Source of the DNA: Thiomicrorhabdus sediminis
GTDB lineage: Bacteria > Pseudomonadota > Gammaproteobacteria > Thiomicrospirales > Thiomicrospiraceae
NCBI RefSeq assembly: GCF_005885815.1
Contig: NZ_CP040602.1
Location: forward strand, 1,751,630 to 1,815,629
DNA length: 64,000 nt
Direction: 5' to 3'
In this document: positions 37,036 through 47,265 of the stretch, in pieces
How the letters are laid out: each line of letters starts with the position of its first letter
Position numbering within the stretch: position 1 is the first letter of the stretch
The notes under the pieces: generated by a model
Databases searched by the model: none
What the model was told of the DNA's origin: nothing
The model's input: only the letters and a program-made list of their open reading frames with translations
Program-made: the position numbers and the translations under genes

Positions 37036-37917
37036 ATGAGCATTTCTAGAGCCCGCAATATATTATTTGCTTTTGCATTGCTGTCCATAGGCATGAATTC
37101 GGCATGGTGCAAGACCGTCACTCAGCCTATAGAAGTACTTGGTGTTCCTGCCGATGCCGAATACATTAAAGGCAACACAGACAAGCCTGCGGTGATGATT
37201 GTCCACGGCTTTCTCACCACCAATAAATTTCACACCATCACCTCCATCAGCAAAGCTTTAAGCGATGAAGGTTATACGGTACTGGCCCCGACGCTGACTC
37301 TAGGCATCGCCAGTCGGCAGAGTCCACTGAAATGCAACTCGATTCATTCACATACCTTAGAAAATGATGTCGCCGAGATTGCCGACTGGCGTCAATGGTT
37401 GAAAGACCAAGGACATGAAGAAGTAGTGGTGGTAGGGCATTCCAGCGGCAGCCCTCTATTGCTGGAATACCTGACCCGGAACAGTCAGGCGAATATCAAA
37501 GCCGCCATTTTCACCAGTCTGTTCTTTTTGAATGCCAAAGAGTTAGGCAGCATAGAAACCGAAATTGAACATGCGCAACAGCAGCTCGCTGCAAATAGCA
37601 ATAAACCCCACAAATACAGTTTCTTGTTTTGTCGCAATAATTATTTTGCCACCCCAGAAAGCTTTTTATCCTATATGAAGCTAACCCGTAAATATGTATT
37701 TGACCTATTGGCACAACTCAATATCCCGCACTACACTGTTATGGGTGGTGCCGATAAACGCCATATGCAAGTCGGCGGTGATTGGTACCAACAACTGAAT
37801 GACAGTGAAACAAAGCTTGTGGTAATAGATGGCGCCAACCACTTCTTTTCAAGTGAGTATGAGTTTGACCTGCAAGATGAGATGATCAAAATTCTCAACC
37901 AGGTCAGTCAGCATTAA
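37036..37917 (+). CDS. Exported alpha/beta hydrolase of unknown specificity
   Basis: 293 residues with a signal peptide of about 25 residues (ending SAWC). The alpha/beta-hydrolase pattern shows the oxyanion element VHGFL, the nucleophile elbow GHSSG, and the acid and histidine in VMGGADKRHM and DGANHFF. The substrate is not known; an esterase or lipase is possible. It lies 11 bases before the GGDEF/EAL gene, so both are likely one transcript. The 364-base gap before it shows only AT-rich sequence. Confidence 0.75.
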   Translation: MSISRARNILFAFALLSIGMNSAWCKTVTQPIEVLGVPADAEYIKGNTDKPAVMIVHGFLTTNKFHTITSISKALSDEGYTVLAPTLTLGIASRQSPLKCNSIHSHTLENDVAEIADWRQWLKDQGHEEVVVVGHSSGSPLLLEYLTRNSQANIKAAIFTSLFFLNAKELGSIETEIEHAQQQLAANSNKPHKYSFLFCRNNYFATPESFLSYMKLTRKYVFDLLAQLNIPHYTVMGGADKRHMQVGGDWYQQLNDSETKLVVIDGANHFFSSEYEFDLQDEMIKILNQVSQH

Positions 37918-37928
37918 ACGGAATTCTT

Positions 37929-40205
37929 ATGCAAACACCTAAATTCCTGATCCGCTCGATTCGCTTTTATTATCTGGCTTTCTCCCTGATTGGCTTGTTT
38001 ATTCTGCTGTTTGTTGACTACACGCTCTACTCACGTGGCCAGGACATTCAAAAAACCGTTGCCGAACAAACCCAGTTGGAAGCTCAAAAAGAGCTTGCTT
38101 TTGCGCTCGATAAAGCGATTCGTCTTTTGCAGATAGAAGCGCAGAATTTCGCCTTATGGGATGAGGTTCATCAACAGTTCAGCGACCCGACCTACTATTT
38201 TTTCTGGCGTGATGAGCGTTTGAAAGAGACCGATTACTATCAGTCCCACTATGATGGCGTCGAACTTTATGGCGCCGATAAGAAACTGTTGCAGAATGCC
38301 TATGTCAATCAACCCAACCACTTCTACTTGCCTGAACAGATCGATAAGACGGAAGCGCAGGTAATCTTTACCAAAAACACGGAAACACATTTGAACTACT
38401 TTTATCCGGTTCAAAAACGCAACAGCAAAGAGATTGTCGGTTATATCGGCATCACCATCGATTTTTTGCCTTACCTACTAAAAACCGTTAATTTTTATAC
38501 CATTAACCCGACCAGCCTACGCCTTGACAACACCAATAACCTCAGCATTCCCTATACTAAATTGAGTGAACACATTCAATATCAGATAGCCAGAAATCCG
38601 GTTAACGATTACCTCTGGCAACTGATTCAAGAATTCATTATTGAACTGATTATTCTCATGCTTGCGGTAGGCCTGCTGGTGTTCCTTATTTTCAACTGGA
38701 CCATCTATCGCCCCTTGAATGTGATTTCACAGTTTCTCGAGACCCTGCAAGCCAGCCCAAATAAAGTGCAGCCACTGCCAAATGAGAAGTTCTTTTTGCA
38801 AGAGTTTGAACAACTCAAGCACTCCATTCATGATTACCACAGTAATTTGCAGCAAGCTCAAAATGAGCTCGACCTGCAAAACCAAACCGTTTGGGAACAG
38901 GCGCGTCGTGATGTATTAACCAACATTTATAATCGCCGCGCCTTTGATGAAGCTTGGACGGAAACGGTGAAAAGCTTCCAGCAGAACCCTCATACCGTCT
39001 GTTTTATGCTGATCGACTGTGATTTTTTCAAAGCCCTCAACGATACCTACGGTCATGAAAGTGGAGATGAAGTCATTAAACTGACCGCAAGCGGCCTGCA
39101 GAAACACCTGCCAATCGATTGCCCTCCCTATCGAATCGGTGGCGATGAATTTGCCGTGATTTTACAAAACCGCTCCTTACAACAGGCAAAAGAGATTGCG
39201 CAAAAATGCCTGCATGAACTACTCAACCTCGAATTCAGTGAGCTTGGCATTCGTGAGAAAATGGCATTCAGTGTCGGCATGAGCCATACCGATGACGGCT
39301 TGGAAATCGATATTCAACACCTGCCTAAACAAGCCGACATTGCCATGTATAAAGCCAAGCAGTCACTTAAGGATAAAATTCAGGTTTATCATCAGACCAT
39401 GGAAAAAGAGTCGCGTTCCTTGGTATCGAGCAATATTGCCAACACCATCGTCAATGCCATCGATAGCGGCGACAATATGGAACTCCACTTTCAGCCGATT
39501 GTCTCATTGAAAAATGACTCGGTCTATTACGAATCACTGGTGCGTATCCAAGGCGAAGATGGACTGATTTACCCGAACGATATCTTTCATGTGGTGGAAC
39601 GCAGGCGTCTGGAAATGGAACTGGATTATCAGATTGTTCAACAAGTTAGAAAAAAGCTCGCCGATAAAACCATTCCGCGCGGTAGCGGTGTATCCATCAA
39701 TATCTCGGCAAAAACTTTACTTGATAGCGGTTTCACCGAACTGTTCAAGGATATCAAGCCGTTTTTAACCGACTATAAAATCGTTATCGAAATCACGGAA
39801 ACCAGCTTGATTGACCATATCTATTACGCCAATAAGGTGCTCAATATTATGCGTAATGACGGTTTTTTGATTGCACTGGATGACTTTGGCAGCGGTTACT
39901 CATCAATTCGCTACTTGGCGCACATGCCGGTTGATATTATCAAATTCGATATGACCATGACACAGGCTCTATTGAGCAAGGACAGCAAAACCCAGCAGAT
40001 TATCCGAACCACAGCAGAGATGGTGTTACATACTGGCTACGATCTGGTCTTTGAAGGAATTGAAGACGCGCATATGCTTGATGTGGTTAAACAGCTCGGC
40101 GCCACCCACGTTCAGGGTTATCTACTAGGACGTCCGGCGGCGATACCGCCCCAAATCAGTTTCGATAAAGCGCTCAGTAGCGAGAGAGCAGTAATAAATG
40201 GCTAA
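37929..40205 (+). CDS. Membrane sensor GGDEF-EAL protein (c-di-GMP synthesis/degradation)
   Basis: 758 residues. Two transmembrane helices at about 12-30 and 230-252 enclose a periplasmic CHASE4-like sensor (NFALWDEVHQ). A GGDEF domain is next, with the intact signature G404-G-D-E-F408 but no RxxD inhibitory site before it. The EAL domain has E535 in an ESL variant motif and DDFGSGYSS with the key acids. Both activities are possible. The 3' end overlaps coaE by 8 bases. A secreted hydrolase precedes it, which could be its sensory partner; this is speculation. Confidence 0.9.
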   Translation: MQTPKFLIRSIRFYYLAFSLIGLFILLFVDYTLYSRGQDIQKTVAEQTQLEAQKELAFALDKAIRLLQIEAQNFALWDEVHQQFSDPTYYFFWRDERLKETDYYQSHYDGVELYGADKKLLQNAYVNQPNHFYLPEQIDKTEAQVIFTKNTETHLNYFYPVQKRNSKEIVGYIGITIDFLPYLLKTVNFYTINPTSLRLDNTNNLSIPYTKLSEHIQYQIARNPVNDYLWQLIQEFIIELIILMLAVGLLVFLIFNWTIYRPLNVISQFLETLQASPNKVQPLPNEKFFLQEFEQLKHSIHDYHSNLQQAQNELDLQNQTVWEQARRDVLTNIYNRRAFDEAWTETVKSFQQNPHTVCFMLIDCDFFKALNDTYGHESGDEVIKLTASGLQKHLPIDCPPYRIGGDEFAVILQNRSLQQAKEIAQKCLHELLNLEFSELGIREKMAFSVGMSHTDDGLEIDIQHLPKQADIAMYKAKQSLKDKIQVYHQTMEKESRSLVSSNIANTIVNAIDSGDNMELHFQPIVSLKNDSVYYESLVRIQGEDGLIYPNDIFHVVERRRLEMELDYQIVQQVRKKLADKTIPRGSGVSINISAKTLLDSGFTELFKDIKPFLTDYKIVIEITETSLIDHIYYANKVLNIMRNDGFLIALDDFGSGYSSIRYLAHMPVDIIKFDMTMTQALLSKDSKTQQIIRTTAEMVLHTGYDLVFEGIEDAHMLDVVKQLGATHVQGYLLGRPAAIPPQISFDKALSSERAVING

Positions 40206-40806
40206 GGTTATTGCGATTACCGGCGGCATTGGTTCAGGCAAAAGCACCCTGACCGATTTCTGCGAACAGCTCGGTTATCCAGTCATCGACAGTGACCAAT
40301 TGGCTCGCCAGGCCGTTGCCCCCAATTCGACGGGGCTTTTACAGATTATCGAGCATTTCGGTGAAGAGTTAAGGCTTAGCAATGGCGAACTGGATCGTGC
40401 CAAGCTGCGTCAACAAATATTCAATAATCCGCAAGCCAAAAACTGGCTGGAAGAATTACTCCACCCGATTATCCGCGAACTGACACTGGAACAGATTGGT
40501 CATTTTCGCAAGCAACAATGTCACTGTATTTTTGTTGCCATCCCATTACTGATCGAAGGCATTGATAAAACGGGCAGCAAGCCTGATTTTATTGATGAAA
40601 TTTGGGTAGTTGACTGTCCCGAATCATTGCAACTGGAACGCGCCAGTCAGCGTGACCAATACAGCAAAGCGGAAATCAAAAAAATTCTTGATCAACAAGT
40701 AGACCGTCAGCACCGTATCGCTTTTGCCGATCAGGTGCTAGATAACTCTGCCGACCCGGCACTGCTTAAACAGCAATTGATTACTTTATTGGCGGAATAC
40801 TGTTAA
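40198..40806 (+). CDS. coaE: Dephospho-CoA kinase
   Basis: 202 residues. The P-loop GGIGSGKST is near the start, followed by PVIDSDQLARQAV, typical of CoaE. It catalyses the last step of coenzyme A synthesis. Its ATG lies inside the end of the GGDEF/EAL gene with an 8-base overlap, suggesting translational coupling. In many gammaproteobacteria coaE belongs to a pilD-coaE-yacF-yacG cluster; here that context is absent except for mutT on the opposite strand. Confidence 0.95.
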   Translation: MAKVIAITGGIGSGKSTLTDFCEQLGYPVIDSDQLARQAVAPNSTGLLQIIEHFGEELRLSNGELDRAKLRQQIFNNPQAKNWLEELLHPIIRELTLEQIGHFRKQQCHCIFVAIPLLIEGIDKTGSKPDFIDEIWVVDCPESLQLERASQRDQYSKAEIKKILDQQVDRQHRIAFADQVLDNSADPALLKQQLITLLAEYC

Positions 40807-40817
40807 TAAGAGCTTAA

Positions 40818-41222
40818 CTAAAGCCCTAATGCCGTTAAGATTTTTTGATTCGCTGCGGGAAATTGGTAATCAACCAAGCGCTCCATATCGACCCATTTGA
40901 CCTGCTGACCTTCATTGCCGACCGGCTCTCCGCTAAACTCGTCACTTTGGTACACATGCAGATAAACCGAAACCTTTTGATAATGCCAAGGTATCTCGAT
41001 CAAGGGTTGCCAATTATGCGTTACGATTGCCAACTCTTCGCTAAACTCTCTTTGCAAGGCCTGTTGTACGGTTTCACCGGCTTCGATTTTGCCTCCGGGA
41101 AACTCCCAGCAATCGGCGTGACTCTGATGTTTTTGTCGTAAACTTAAACAGACTTGATTAGCTTGTTTTAATACACCAACGGCAATATGGATAAATTCGT
41201 TCTTTGTTTGATTGTCTGTCAT
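40818..41222 (-). CDS. mutT: 8-oxo-dGTP diphosphatase (Nudix, MutT)
   Basis: 134 residues. The Nudix box is complete: GGKIEAGETVQQALQREFSEE with both E residues. The protein sanitises 8-oxo-dGTP to avoid transversions. It is convergent with coaE (11 bases) and divergent from hisC. The neighbourhood coaE-mutT follows the conserved secA-mutT-coaE region of gammaproteobacteria, here separated from secA by hisC and argJ. Confidence 0.93.
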   Translation of the reverse strand: MTDNQTKNEFIHIAVGVLKQANQVCLSLRQKHQSHADCWEFPGGKIEAGETVQQALQREFSEELAIVTHNWQPLIEIPWHYQKVSVYLHVYQSDEFSGEPVGNEGQQVKWVDMERLVDYQFPAANQKILTALGL

Positions 41223-41356
41223 GCAAAACCCAAAGTTAATTTCGTAATTTTTAGCGATCCATCACTGTCATCTGATAACTGTGATGTGGATTTAAGGTAA
41301 AATACAGCATATATTTTTTTATGGTGCCTTGCACGTTTTAGCAAAAGAGTTTTTCT

Positions 41357-42418
41357 ATGAGTCAGTTTTGGAGTGAGCTAGTTCACAATTTGGATCCTTA
41401 TGTACCGGGTGAACAGCCTAAAGTTAATAACTTAATTAAACTTAACACGAATGAAAACCCCTATCCACCTGCTGATTCGGTGTTAGAGGCAATCCGCAAT
41501 GCGACAGATGATAAATTGAAACTTTATCCTGATCCGAATGCCGACCTGTTAAAACAGCGTATTGCCGATTATTTTTCGGTTCAGCGTAATCAGGTATTTG
41601 TTGGCAATGGTTCGGATGAAGTGCTCGCCCATGCGTTTCAAGCGTTGCTGAAAAAGGATAAGCCGCTACTTTTTCCGGATATCACCTACAGTTTTTATCC
41701 GGTTTATTGCGGTCTTTACGGTATCGACTTTCAAACCATCCCACTGGATGAAGATTTTGCTATCAATGTCAATGACTATGGCGATCAGGGTGGAGCGATT
41801 ATTTTTCCGAATCCTAATGCGCCAACCGGCCGATTGTTGACCTTGAAAGAAATTGAAAAGTTGTTAATCAACAACCAAGACAAGGTGGTTGTGGTGGATG
41901 AAGCCTATATCGATTTTGGTGGTCAGAGCGCGATCAGCCTGGTCAATCAATATCATAACCTACTGGTCATTCAAACCTTGTCTAAATCTCGCTCTCTGGC
42001 CGGGTTAAGAGTGGGTTATGCGATTGGTCATGCCGATTTGATTGATGGCCTTGAGCGCGTTAAGAACAGCTTTAACTCCTATCCTATGGACCGTTTGGCG
42101 ATCTATGGTGCCGTCGCTTCTTTTGATAATGAAGAAGCCTTCCAGCAATCTTGTCGGGCGATCATCAATACCCGTGAAACCTTAACCGATAAGCTGCAAT
42201 CTCTTGGCTTCAAGGTGATTCCTTCTACGGCCAACTTTGTTTTTGCCAGTCACCCTGATTTTAGCGCCGAACAAATTGCACAAAAACTTCGTGAGAAGGC
42301 GATTATTGTACGTTATTTCAATAAACCACGTATTAACGAGTTTCTGCGTATCACCATTGGTAACAACGACGAAAATGCAGCCTTATGCACGGCGCTTTCT
42401 GAAATTATCACGTCATAA
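41357..42418 (+). CDS. hisC: Histidinol-phosphate aminotransferase
   Basis: 353 residues of the PLP fold-type I class. The PLP lysine is in [13 protein letters not shown], with NPNAPTG upstream and the arginine in [11 protein letters not shown] near the end. It makes histidinol phosphate in histidine synthesis. The gene is divergent from mutT and closed by a strong terminator. No other his genes are nearby. The short type matches the HisC-II branch. Confidence 0.93.
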   Translation: MSQFWSELVHNLDPYVPGEQPKVNNLIKLNTNENPYPPADSVLEAIRNATDDKLKLYPDPNADLLKQRIADYFSVQRNQVFVGNGSDEVLAHAFQALLKKDKPLLFPDITYSFYPVYCGLYGIDFQTIPLDEDFAINVNDYGDQGGAIIFPNPNAPTGRLLTLKEIEKLLINNQDKVVVVDEAYIDFGGQSAISLVNQYHNLLVIQTLSKSRSLAGLRVGYAIGHADLIDGLERVKNSFNSYPMDRLAIYGAVASFDNEEAFQQSCRAIINTRETLTDKLQSLGFKVIPSTANFVFASHPDFSAEQIAQKLREKAIIVRYFNKPRINEFLRITIGNNDENAALCTALSEIITS

Positions 42419-42448
42419 AAAATACATATTTCAGTGAGCCCTGCAATC

Positions 42449-42476
42449 AAAAAAGCCCGCAATAGCGGGCTTTTTT
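42449..42476. terminator. Bidirectional terminator between hisC and argJ
   Basis: GCCCGC (42455-42460) and GCGGGC (42465-42470) with an AATA loop, flanked by A6 and T6 runs. Confidence 0.92.
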
Positions 42477-42499
42477 ATATCAATCGGATAACCGTTAAA

Positions 42500-43720
42500 T
42501 CAGGTACGGTATTCGGCATTGATCTTAACATAGTCATAAGAGAAATCCGTTGTCCAGACAGTCTCTTCGGCATCACCACGATTCAGCTGAATGGTAATAT
42601 CGATATCCGATTTCTGCATAACCGCACTTCCGGCTTCTTCGGTATAGCTTGCCGCACGCCCGCCGTTTTCGACAATACACACATCACCTAAATAGATTTT
42701 CAAGGCATCAATATCGAGACTATCGACTCCGGCACGCCCCACCGCCGCCAAAATACGACCCCAGTTGGCATCGGAAGCGAACAGCGCGGTTTTAACCAAT
42801 GGAGATAAGGCCACAGTATTGGCAACCTGCAAACACTCTTGAGCATCCTTACCGCCTTCAACCTTGATGGCAACGAATTTGGTGGCACCTTCACCGTCAC
42901 GAATAATCATCTGCGCCAGCTCAACCATCACCATTTCAATTTCTGCGGCGAATTGCTGGTAAGCAGTAGAGTTAATATCATCAATAGTCGCCATATCGGC
43001 TTGCTGGGTTGCCGTTAGGGTACAAGCATCGTTGGTTGAGGTATCGCCATCTACGGTAATTCTATTGAACGATTTATTCACCGCATCCAATAGAGCCTTA
43101 TCCAGACACGGCTGCGAAATTTTCGCATCGGTCGCCACAAAACCTAGCATAGTCGCCATATTCGGATGAATCATCCCCGAGCCTTTCGCCATACCGGTGA
43201 TGGTAATATCCGTACCTGCAATATTGATGATACGACTGACCGTTTTCGGTACCAAATCAGTGGTCATAATGCCGCGACTCGCCTTTTCCCAACCGGTTAC
43301 CGTCAAATCGGACAGCGCTTGCGGAATACCGTTATGGATTTTTTCCATCGGCAGGTTTTGACCGATCACACCGGTCGAAAACGGCAGCACTTGATGCGCT
43401 TCACAACCCAACTCCTGAGCGACCCATGCACAACTCTGTACAGCATCAGCCATTCCTTGCTCACCGGTACCGGCATTGGCATTACCACTATTGATCAATA
43501 ACGCTCTGGCCGGAGTCGCTTGCAGGTTTTTACGTGCTAAGGTAACCGGCGCGGCGCAAAACGCATTCTGGGTAAACGTTGCCGCGGTCAAAGCCTGCTC
43601 GCAGAACTTGATAACCACTAAATCAATTTTATCCGCCTTGCTGGTTGCTTTGATTCCTGCATGGCAACCACCTAAATAAACGCCTGCCACAGGATGCAGT
43701 TCGGCAGTTTGCTGACTCAT
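42500..43720 (-). CDS. argJ: Ornithine acetyltransferase / glutamate N-acetyltransferase
   Basis: 406 residues. ArgJ self-cleaves before a threonine, seen in KGSGMIHPNMATMLGF, to give alpha and beta chains. It moves acetyl from N-acetylornithine to glutamate, recycling the group in arginine synthesis. Substrate residues in GDTSTNDACTLTATQ fit the family. It follows secA on the same strand with 82 bases between, and the secA terminator lies in that gap. ArgA at 31.3 kb is the starting enzyme. Confidence 0.96.
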   Translation of the reverse strand: MSQQTAELHPVAGVYLGGCHAGIKATSKADKIDLVVIKFCEQALTAATFTQNAFCAAPVTLARKNLQATPARALLINSGNANAGTGEQGMADAVQSCAWVAQELGCEAHQVLPFSTGVIGQNLPMEKIHNGIPQALSDLTVTGWEKASRGIMTTDLVPKTVSRIINIAGTDITITGMAKGSGMIHPNMATMLGFVATDAKISQPCLDKALLDAVNKSFNRITVDGDTSTNDACTLTATQQADMATIDDINSTAYQQFAAEIEMVMVELAQMIIRDGEGATKFVAIKVEGGKDAQECLQVANTVALSPLVKTALFASDANWGRILAAVGRAGVDSLDIDALKIYLGDVCIVENGGRAASYTEEAGSAVMQKSDIDITIQLNRGDAEETVWTTDFSYDYVKINAEYRT

Positions 43721-43737
43721 ATTTAATCCTCATAGAC

Positions 43738-43772
43738 AAAAAACCCACCCTAGTCATACTAGGGCGGGCTTT
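43738..43772 (-). terminator. Terminator of secA
   Basis: On the minus strand GCCCGCCCTAGT (43772 down) pairs with ACTAGGGTGGG through one G-U pair, then a T6 run (43743-43738). Strong intrinsic terminator for the secA transcript. Confidence 0.85.
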
Positions 43773-43802
43773 CAAATTATTATGTTTTAAGAATACTGCG
43801 GA

Positions 43803-46520
43803 TTACGTTAATTTTCCACAACATTGTTTGTATTTTTTACCTGAACCGCAAGGGCAAGGATCATTACGCCCCACCTTTGGCCGTGAACGAACGAAAGTGC
43901 TTTCCTGCTCTTCGTCATCGGCAGACTCATTGTGAATGCCTTGTGCACTTGGGTGCTCGGCATCCAGATGCTGTTGTTCACGTTCTTGCTGAGCTTGCTG
44001 CTCGAATTCAGAAACATCCTTGGCGCCTTCAATCTGAACCAAAGACAATACCTTAACGGTTTCAAACATGACTTCATTCAAGAAGCTTTTGAACATCTCG
44101 GCCGATTCACGACGATACTCCTGGAACGGATCCTTCTGTGCATAACCACGTAAATGGATACCACGGCGTAGATAATCCATTTCAGAAAGATGTTCACGCC
44201 ATTGACGGTCGATAGTACGCAACAACACTTCTTTTTCAAAATGGTGTTTGGTTTTTGGATCAACCACCGATAGTTTTTCGTCATACAAGGCTTTCAGTTC
44301 AGCAACGATTTTTTCAATCAGCTTCTCTTCATATAAAGACTTATCTTCGGCCAACCAAGTCTGTAGCGGGAAATCCGCTCCCAACTCTTCCTGAATCGCT
44401 TTTTCGGCGCCCTGCACATCCCACTGCTCATCCAAAGAGCCTGGCGGAATATAGGTCGCAACAAGCTGCTCAACCACCTGCTCGCGCAGCCCATCAACCA
44501 CATCGGTAACATCGTCGGCTTCCATCAACTCATTACGTTGCTGATAGACCACCTTGCGCTGTTCATTGGAGATATCATCAAATTTCAATAGGTTGGCACG
44601 TTCGTCCTGATGCATACGCTCAACCTGTTTCTGCGCGCGCTCAATTGATTTGGTGACCATACCATGTTCGATCGCTTCATCAGATGTCATACCTAAACGC
44701 TTCATCATCGACTTGACCTTTTCCGAAGCAAATCGGCGCATCAGATCGTCATCCAATGATAAATAGAAACGGGTTGTCCCGACATCACCCTGACGGCCGG
44801 AACGACCACGTAACTGGTTATCGATACGTCGAGATTCATGACGTTCGGAACCGATCACTTTTAAACCACCTAAAGCCAGTACTTCGCGATGGCGCTCACT
44901 CCATTCATGCTTAAGTTTTTCAATTTTTTCCGGCGTCGGATTTTTCAACCCTTCGATTTCCATTTCTAGGTTACCACCCAAAACGATATCGGTACCACGA
45001 CCTGCCATATTGGTGGCGATAGTCACCGCACCAGGTATACCGGCATTGGCGATAATTTGTGCTTCTTTTTCATGCTGCTTGGCATTCAAGACATTGTGTG
45101 GAATTTTCGCCTGCTTTAAGAAGTGTGCCAGCGTTTCCGACATTTCAATCGAAGCAGTCCCCACCAAAACCGGTTGACCTGTCTTGTAAGTCTCAGCGAT
45201 ATCTTTAACGATCGCCTTGAATTTGCCCTGCATATCCAGATAAACCAAATCCGGTAAATCGATACGTTGCGGTTCTTTATTCGGCGGAATGACCACGACT
45301 TCCAAGCTATAGGTCGACAAGAACTCACCCGCTTCGGTGTCCGCAGTACCGGTCATACCGGACAACTTTTCATACTGACGGAAATAGTTCTGGAATGTAA
45401 TCGATGCGAAAGTCTGGCTTTCCATCTGAATTTTGACATTCTCTTTTGCTTCCACCGCCTGGTGAAGCCCTTCACTCCAGCGACGTCCTGCCATTTTGCG
45501 ACCGGTGAACTCATCGATAATGACAACTTCACCATCTTCGACAATGTAGTCTTTGTCTTTTTCAAACAAAAGGTTGGCACGTAACGCCGCATTGACATGA
45601 ATCATCAAACCGATATGCGCAGCATCGTAAAGACTATCGCCTTCTTCCAACAAACCGGCTTCGGTCATCAACTCTTCAACCTTGGCATGACCGTCATCGG
45701 TCAGATAGATCTGACGTGCTTTTTCATCAATAATGAAATCACCGGATTGCTCTTTGGTTTCAGGGTCTTCTTCACCGCGCTCTAAATGCGCCACCATCGG
45801 GTTGATCTTTTTATACAGCTCGGCTTTATCTTCCGCCGGACCGGAAATGATTAACGGCGTACGCGCTTCATCGATTAAAATCGAATCGACCTCATCGATT
45901 ACCGCAAAGTGCTGACCACGCATCACTTTCTCTTCAGCGAAAATCGCCATATTGTCGCGCAGATAATCAAAACCGAATTCATTGTTGGTGCCGTAGGTAA
46001 TATCGCACGCATAGGCTTGCTGCTTCTCGGTTTGCGACTGTCCACTTAAAATAACGCCGGTTGTCAAACCAAGGAAACCATACAGCTGTCCCATCCATTC
46101 CGCATCACGCTTAGCCAGATAGTCGTTAACGGTAATAACGTGCACCCCCTGACCTTGCAACGCATTCAAATAGGTTGCCAGGGTGGCTACCAGAGTTTTA
46201 CCTTCACCGGTACGCATCTCGGAAATACGGCCGTCATTCAATGCCATACCACCGATTAACTGAACATCATAATGGCGCATCCCAAATACGCGCTTACCGG
46301 CTTCACGAACTGTTGCGAATGCCTGAGGCAAAATATCGTCCAGCGTTTTGCCTTCAGCTAACTGCTGTTTTAGCTCGGCTGTTTTCTGCTGAATTTGTTC
46401 ATCTGTTAAAGCCTCGAATTCAGGCTCTAAAGCGTTAATGACGTCAACCACTTTGCGATACTGCTTAAGCATGCGTTCATTGCGGCTACCAAAGATTTTT
46501 TTGAAGATATTAAAGGCCAT
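43803..46520 (-). CDS. secA: Preprotein translocase ATPase SecA
   Basis: 905 residues from the ATG at 46520. The DEAD-like motor shows RTGEGKTL (Walker A), [17 protein letters not shown] (Walker B), the preprotein cross-linking region and [10 protein letters not shown]. The C terminus has the zinc finger [13 protein letters not shown] for SecB and ribosome binding. It drives export through SecYEG. The gene lies next to dciA (opposite strand) and lpxC, the expected neighbourhood of the division/cell-wall cluster. No secM is present. Confidence 0.97.
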   Translation of the reverse strand: MAFNIFKKIFGSRNERMLKQYRKVVDVINALEPEFEALTDEQIQQKTAELKQQLAEGKTLDDILPQAFATVREAGKRVFGMRHYDVQLIGGMALNDGRISEMRTGEGKTLVATLATYLNALQGQGVHVITVNDYLAKRDAEWMGQLYGFLGLTTGVILSGQSQTEKQQAYACDITYGTNNEFGFDYLRDNMAIFAEEKVMRGQHFAVIDEVDSILIDEARTPLIISGPAEDKAELYKKINPMVAHLERGEEDPETKEQSGDFIIDEKARQIYLTDDGHAKVEELMTEAGLLEEGDSLYDAAHIGLMIHVNAALRANLLFEKDKDYIVEDGEVVIIDEFTGRKMAGRRWSEGLHQAVEAKENVKIQMESQTFASITFQNYFRQYEKLSGMTGTADTEAGEFLSTYSLEVVVIPPNKEPQRIDLPDLVYLDMQGKFKAIVKDIAETYKTGQPVLVGTASIEMSETLAHFLKQAKIPHNVLNAKQHEKEAQIIANAGIPGAVTIATNMAGRGTDIVLGGNLEMEIEGLKNPTPEKIEKLKHEWSERHREVLALGGLKVIGSERHESRRIDNQLRGRSGRQGDVGTTRFYLSLDDDLMRRFASEKVKSMMKRLGMTSDEAIEHGMVTKSIERAQKQVERMHQDERANLLKFDDISNEQRKVVYQQRNELMEADDVTDVVDGLREQVVEQLVATYIPPGSLDEQWDVQGAEKAIQEELGADFPLQTWLAEDKSLYEEKLIEKIVAELKALYDEKLSVVDPKTKHHFEKEVLLRTIDRQWREHLSEMDYLRRGIHLRGYAQKDPFQEYRRESAEMFKSFLNEVMFETVKVLSLVQIEGAKDVSEFEQQAQQEREQQHLDAEHPSAQGIHNESADDEEQESTFVRSRPKVGRNDPCPCGSGKKYKQCCGKLT

Positions 46521-46758
46521 CAAGTATGATTCCAATTTCGAATTTTGTCTGTAAACAGTGCTCTTTTATACACTAAAAAAGGTCGATTTTCAGGGTTAAT
46601 TTCAGATTTTTTCTAGGCCTGAAGACATTCGTCAAACTGACGATTTTTTCACCCAGTGCAAGTCTCTTAAATCAACGTGTCAATCGACCTATCGATTAAG
46701 GTAAAATATCCAAGCATTTTAGCACAAAAGCCTACCAATTAGCGGAACAAAGCTGAAG

Positions 46759-47196
46759 ATGAAACCCTTTTTAAATCAGGCACAAGGCGCTCTCAAACAT
46801 TTATTGGAAGACGCCCAACTTTATCAAGCGCTACTTGAAGTGGGTCGTGATGTTTTGCCACGCAAGCTGCAACCGCATGTGTTGGGTATCAGCTTTGAAG
46901 AACAAAATTTATTGGTTCAAATCGATGAAGCGGTCTGGGCGACTCAGTTGCGTTTTCACGAGCCAGACCTACTGGGCATTTACCAACAGCATTTTCCCCA
47001 CCTGATGTTGAATAGAGTCAAGGTTAAGGTTCTGCCGCAACCGCCAGCACCGAAACGTAAACCGAAAATCATGGTGCCGCCGACCAAGGAAGATGCCAAA
47101 TCCATGCAGGAATTAAGTGAAGCGGTCGAATCCGAAGGTTTGAGAAATGCCTTGCAACGTTTGAGTCAACGTGCGAAAGACAGTTCCGGCAATTAA
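46759..47196 (+). CDS. dciA: Replicative helicase loader DciA (DUF721)
   Basis: 145 residues. The conserved N-terminal DciA domain is seen in LLEDAQLYQALLEVGRDVLPRKLQPHVLGIS and the VWATQLRFHEPDLL stretch. The C terminus is Lys/Pro rich then helical. DciA is the ancestral loader of DnaB in bacteria without DnaC. It lies between lpxC and secA as in Pseudomonas, but on the strand opposite to both. A terminator follows, and its own promoter must lie in the 238 bases before it. Confidence 0.85.
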   Translation: MKPFLNQAQGALKHLLEDAQLYQALLEVGRDVLPRKLQPHVLGISFEEQNLLVQIDEAVWATQLRFHEPDLLGIYQQHFPHLMLNRVKVKVLPQPPAPKRKPKIMVPPTKEDAKSMQELSEAVESEGLRNALQRLSQRAKDSSGN

Positions 47197-47216
47197 AACC
47201 GCACAAAGGTTTGGGC

Positions 47217-47246
47217 AAAAAAAACGCCTCAAAAGAGGCGTTTTTT
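47217..47246. terminator. Bidirectional terminator between dciA and lpxC
   Basis: ACGCCTC (47224-47230), loop AAAA, and GAGGCGT (47235-47241) flanked by A and T runs. Serves the convergent dciA and lpxC. Confidence 0.9.
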
Positions 47247-47265
47247 ATCAACTGGTTACAAAGAT

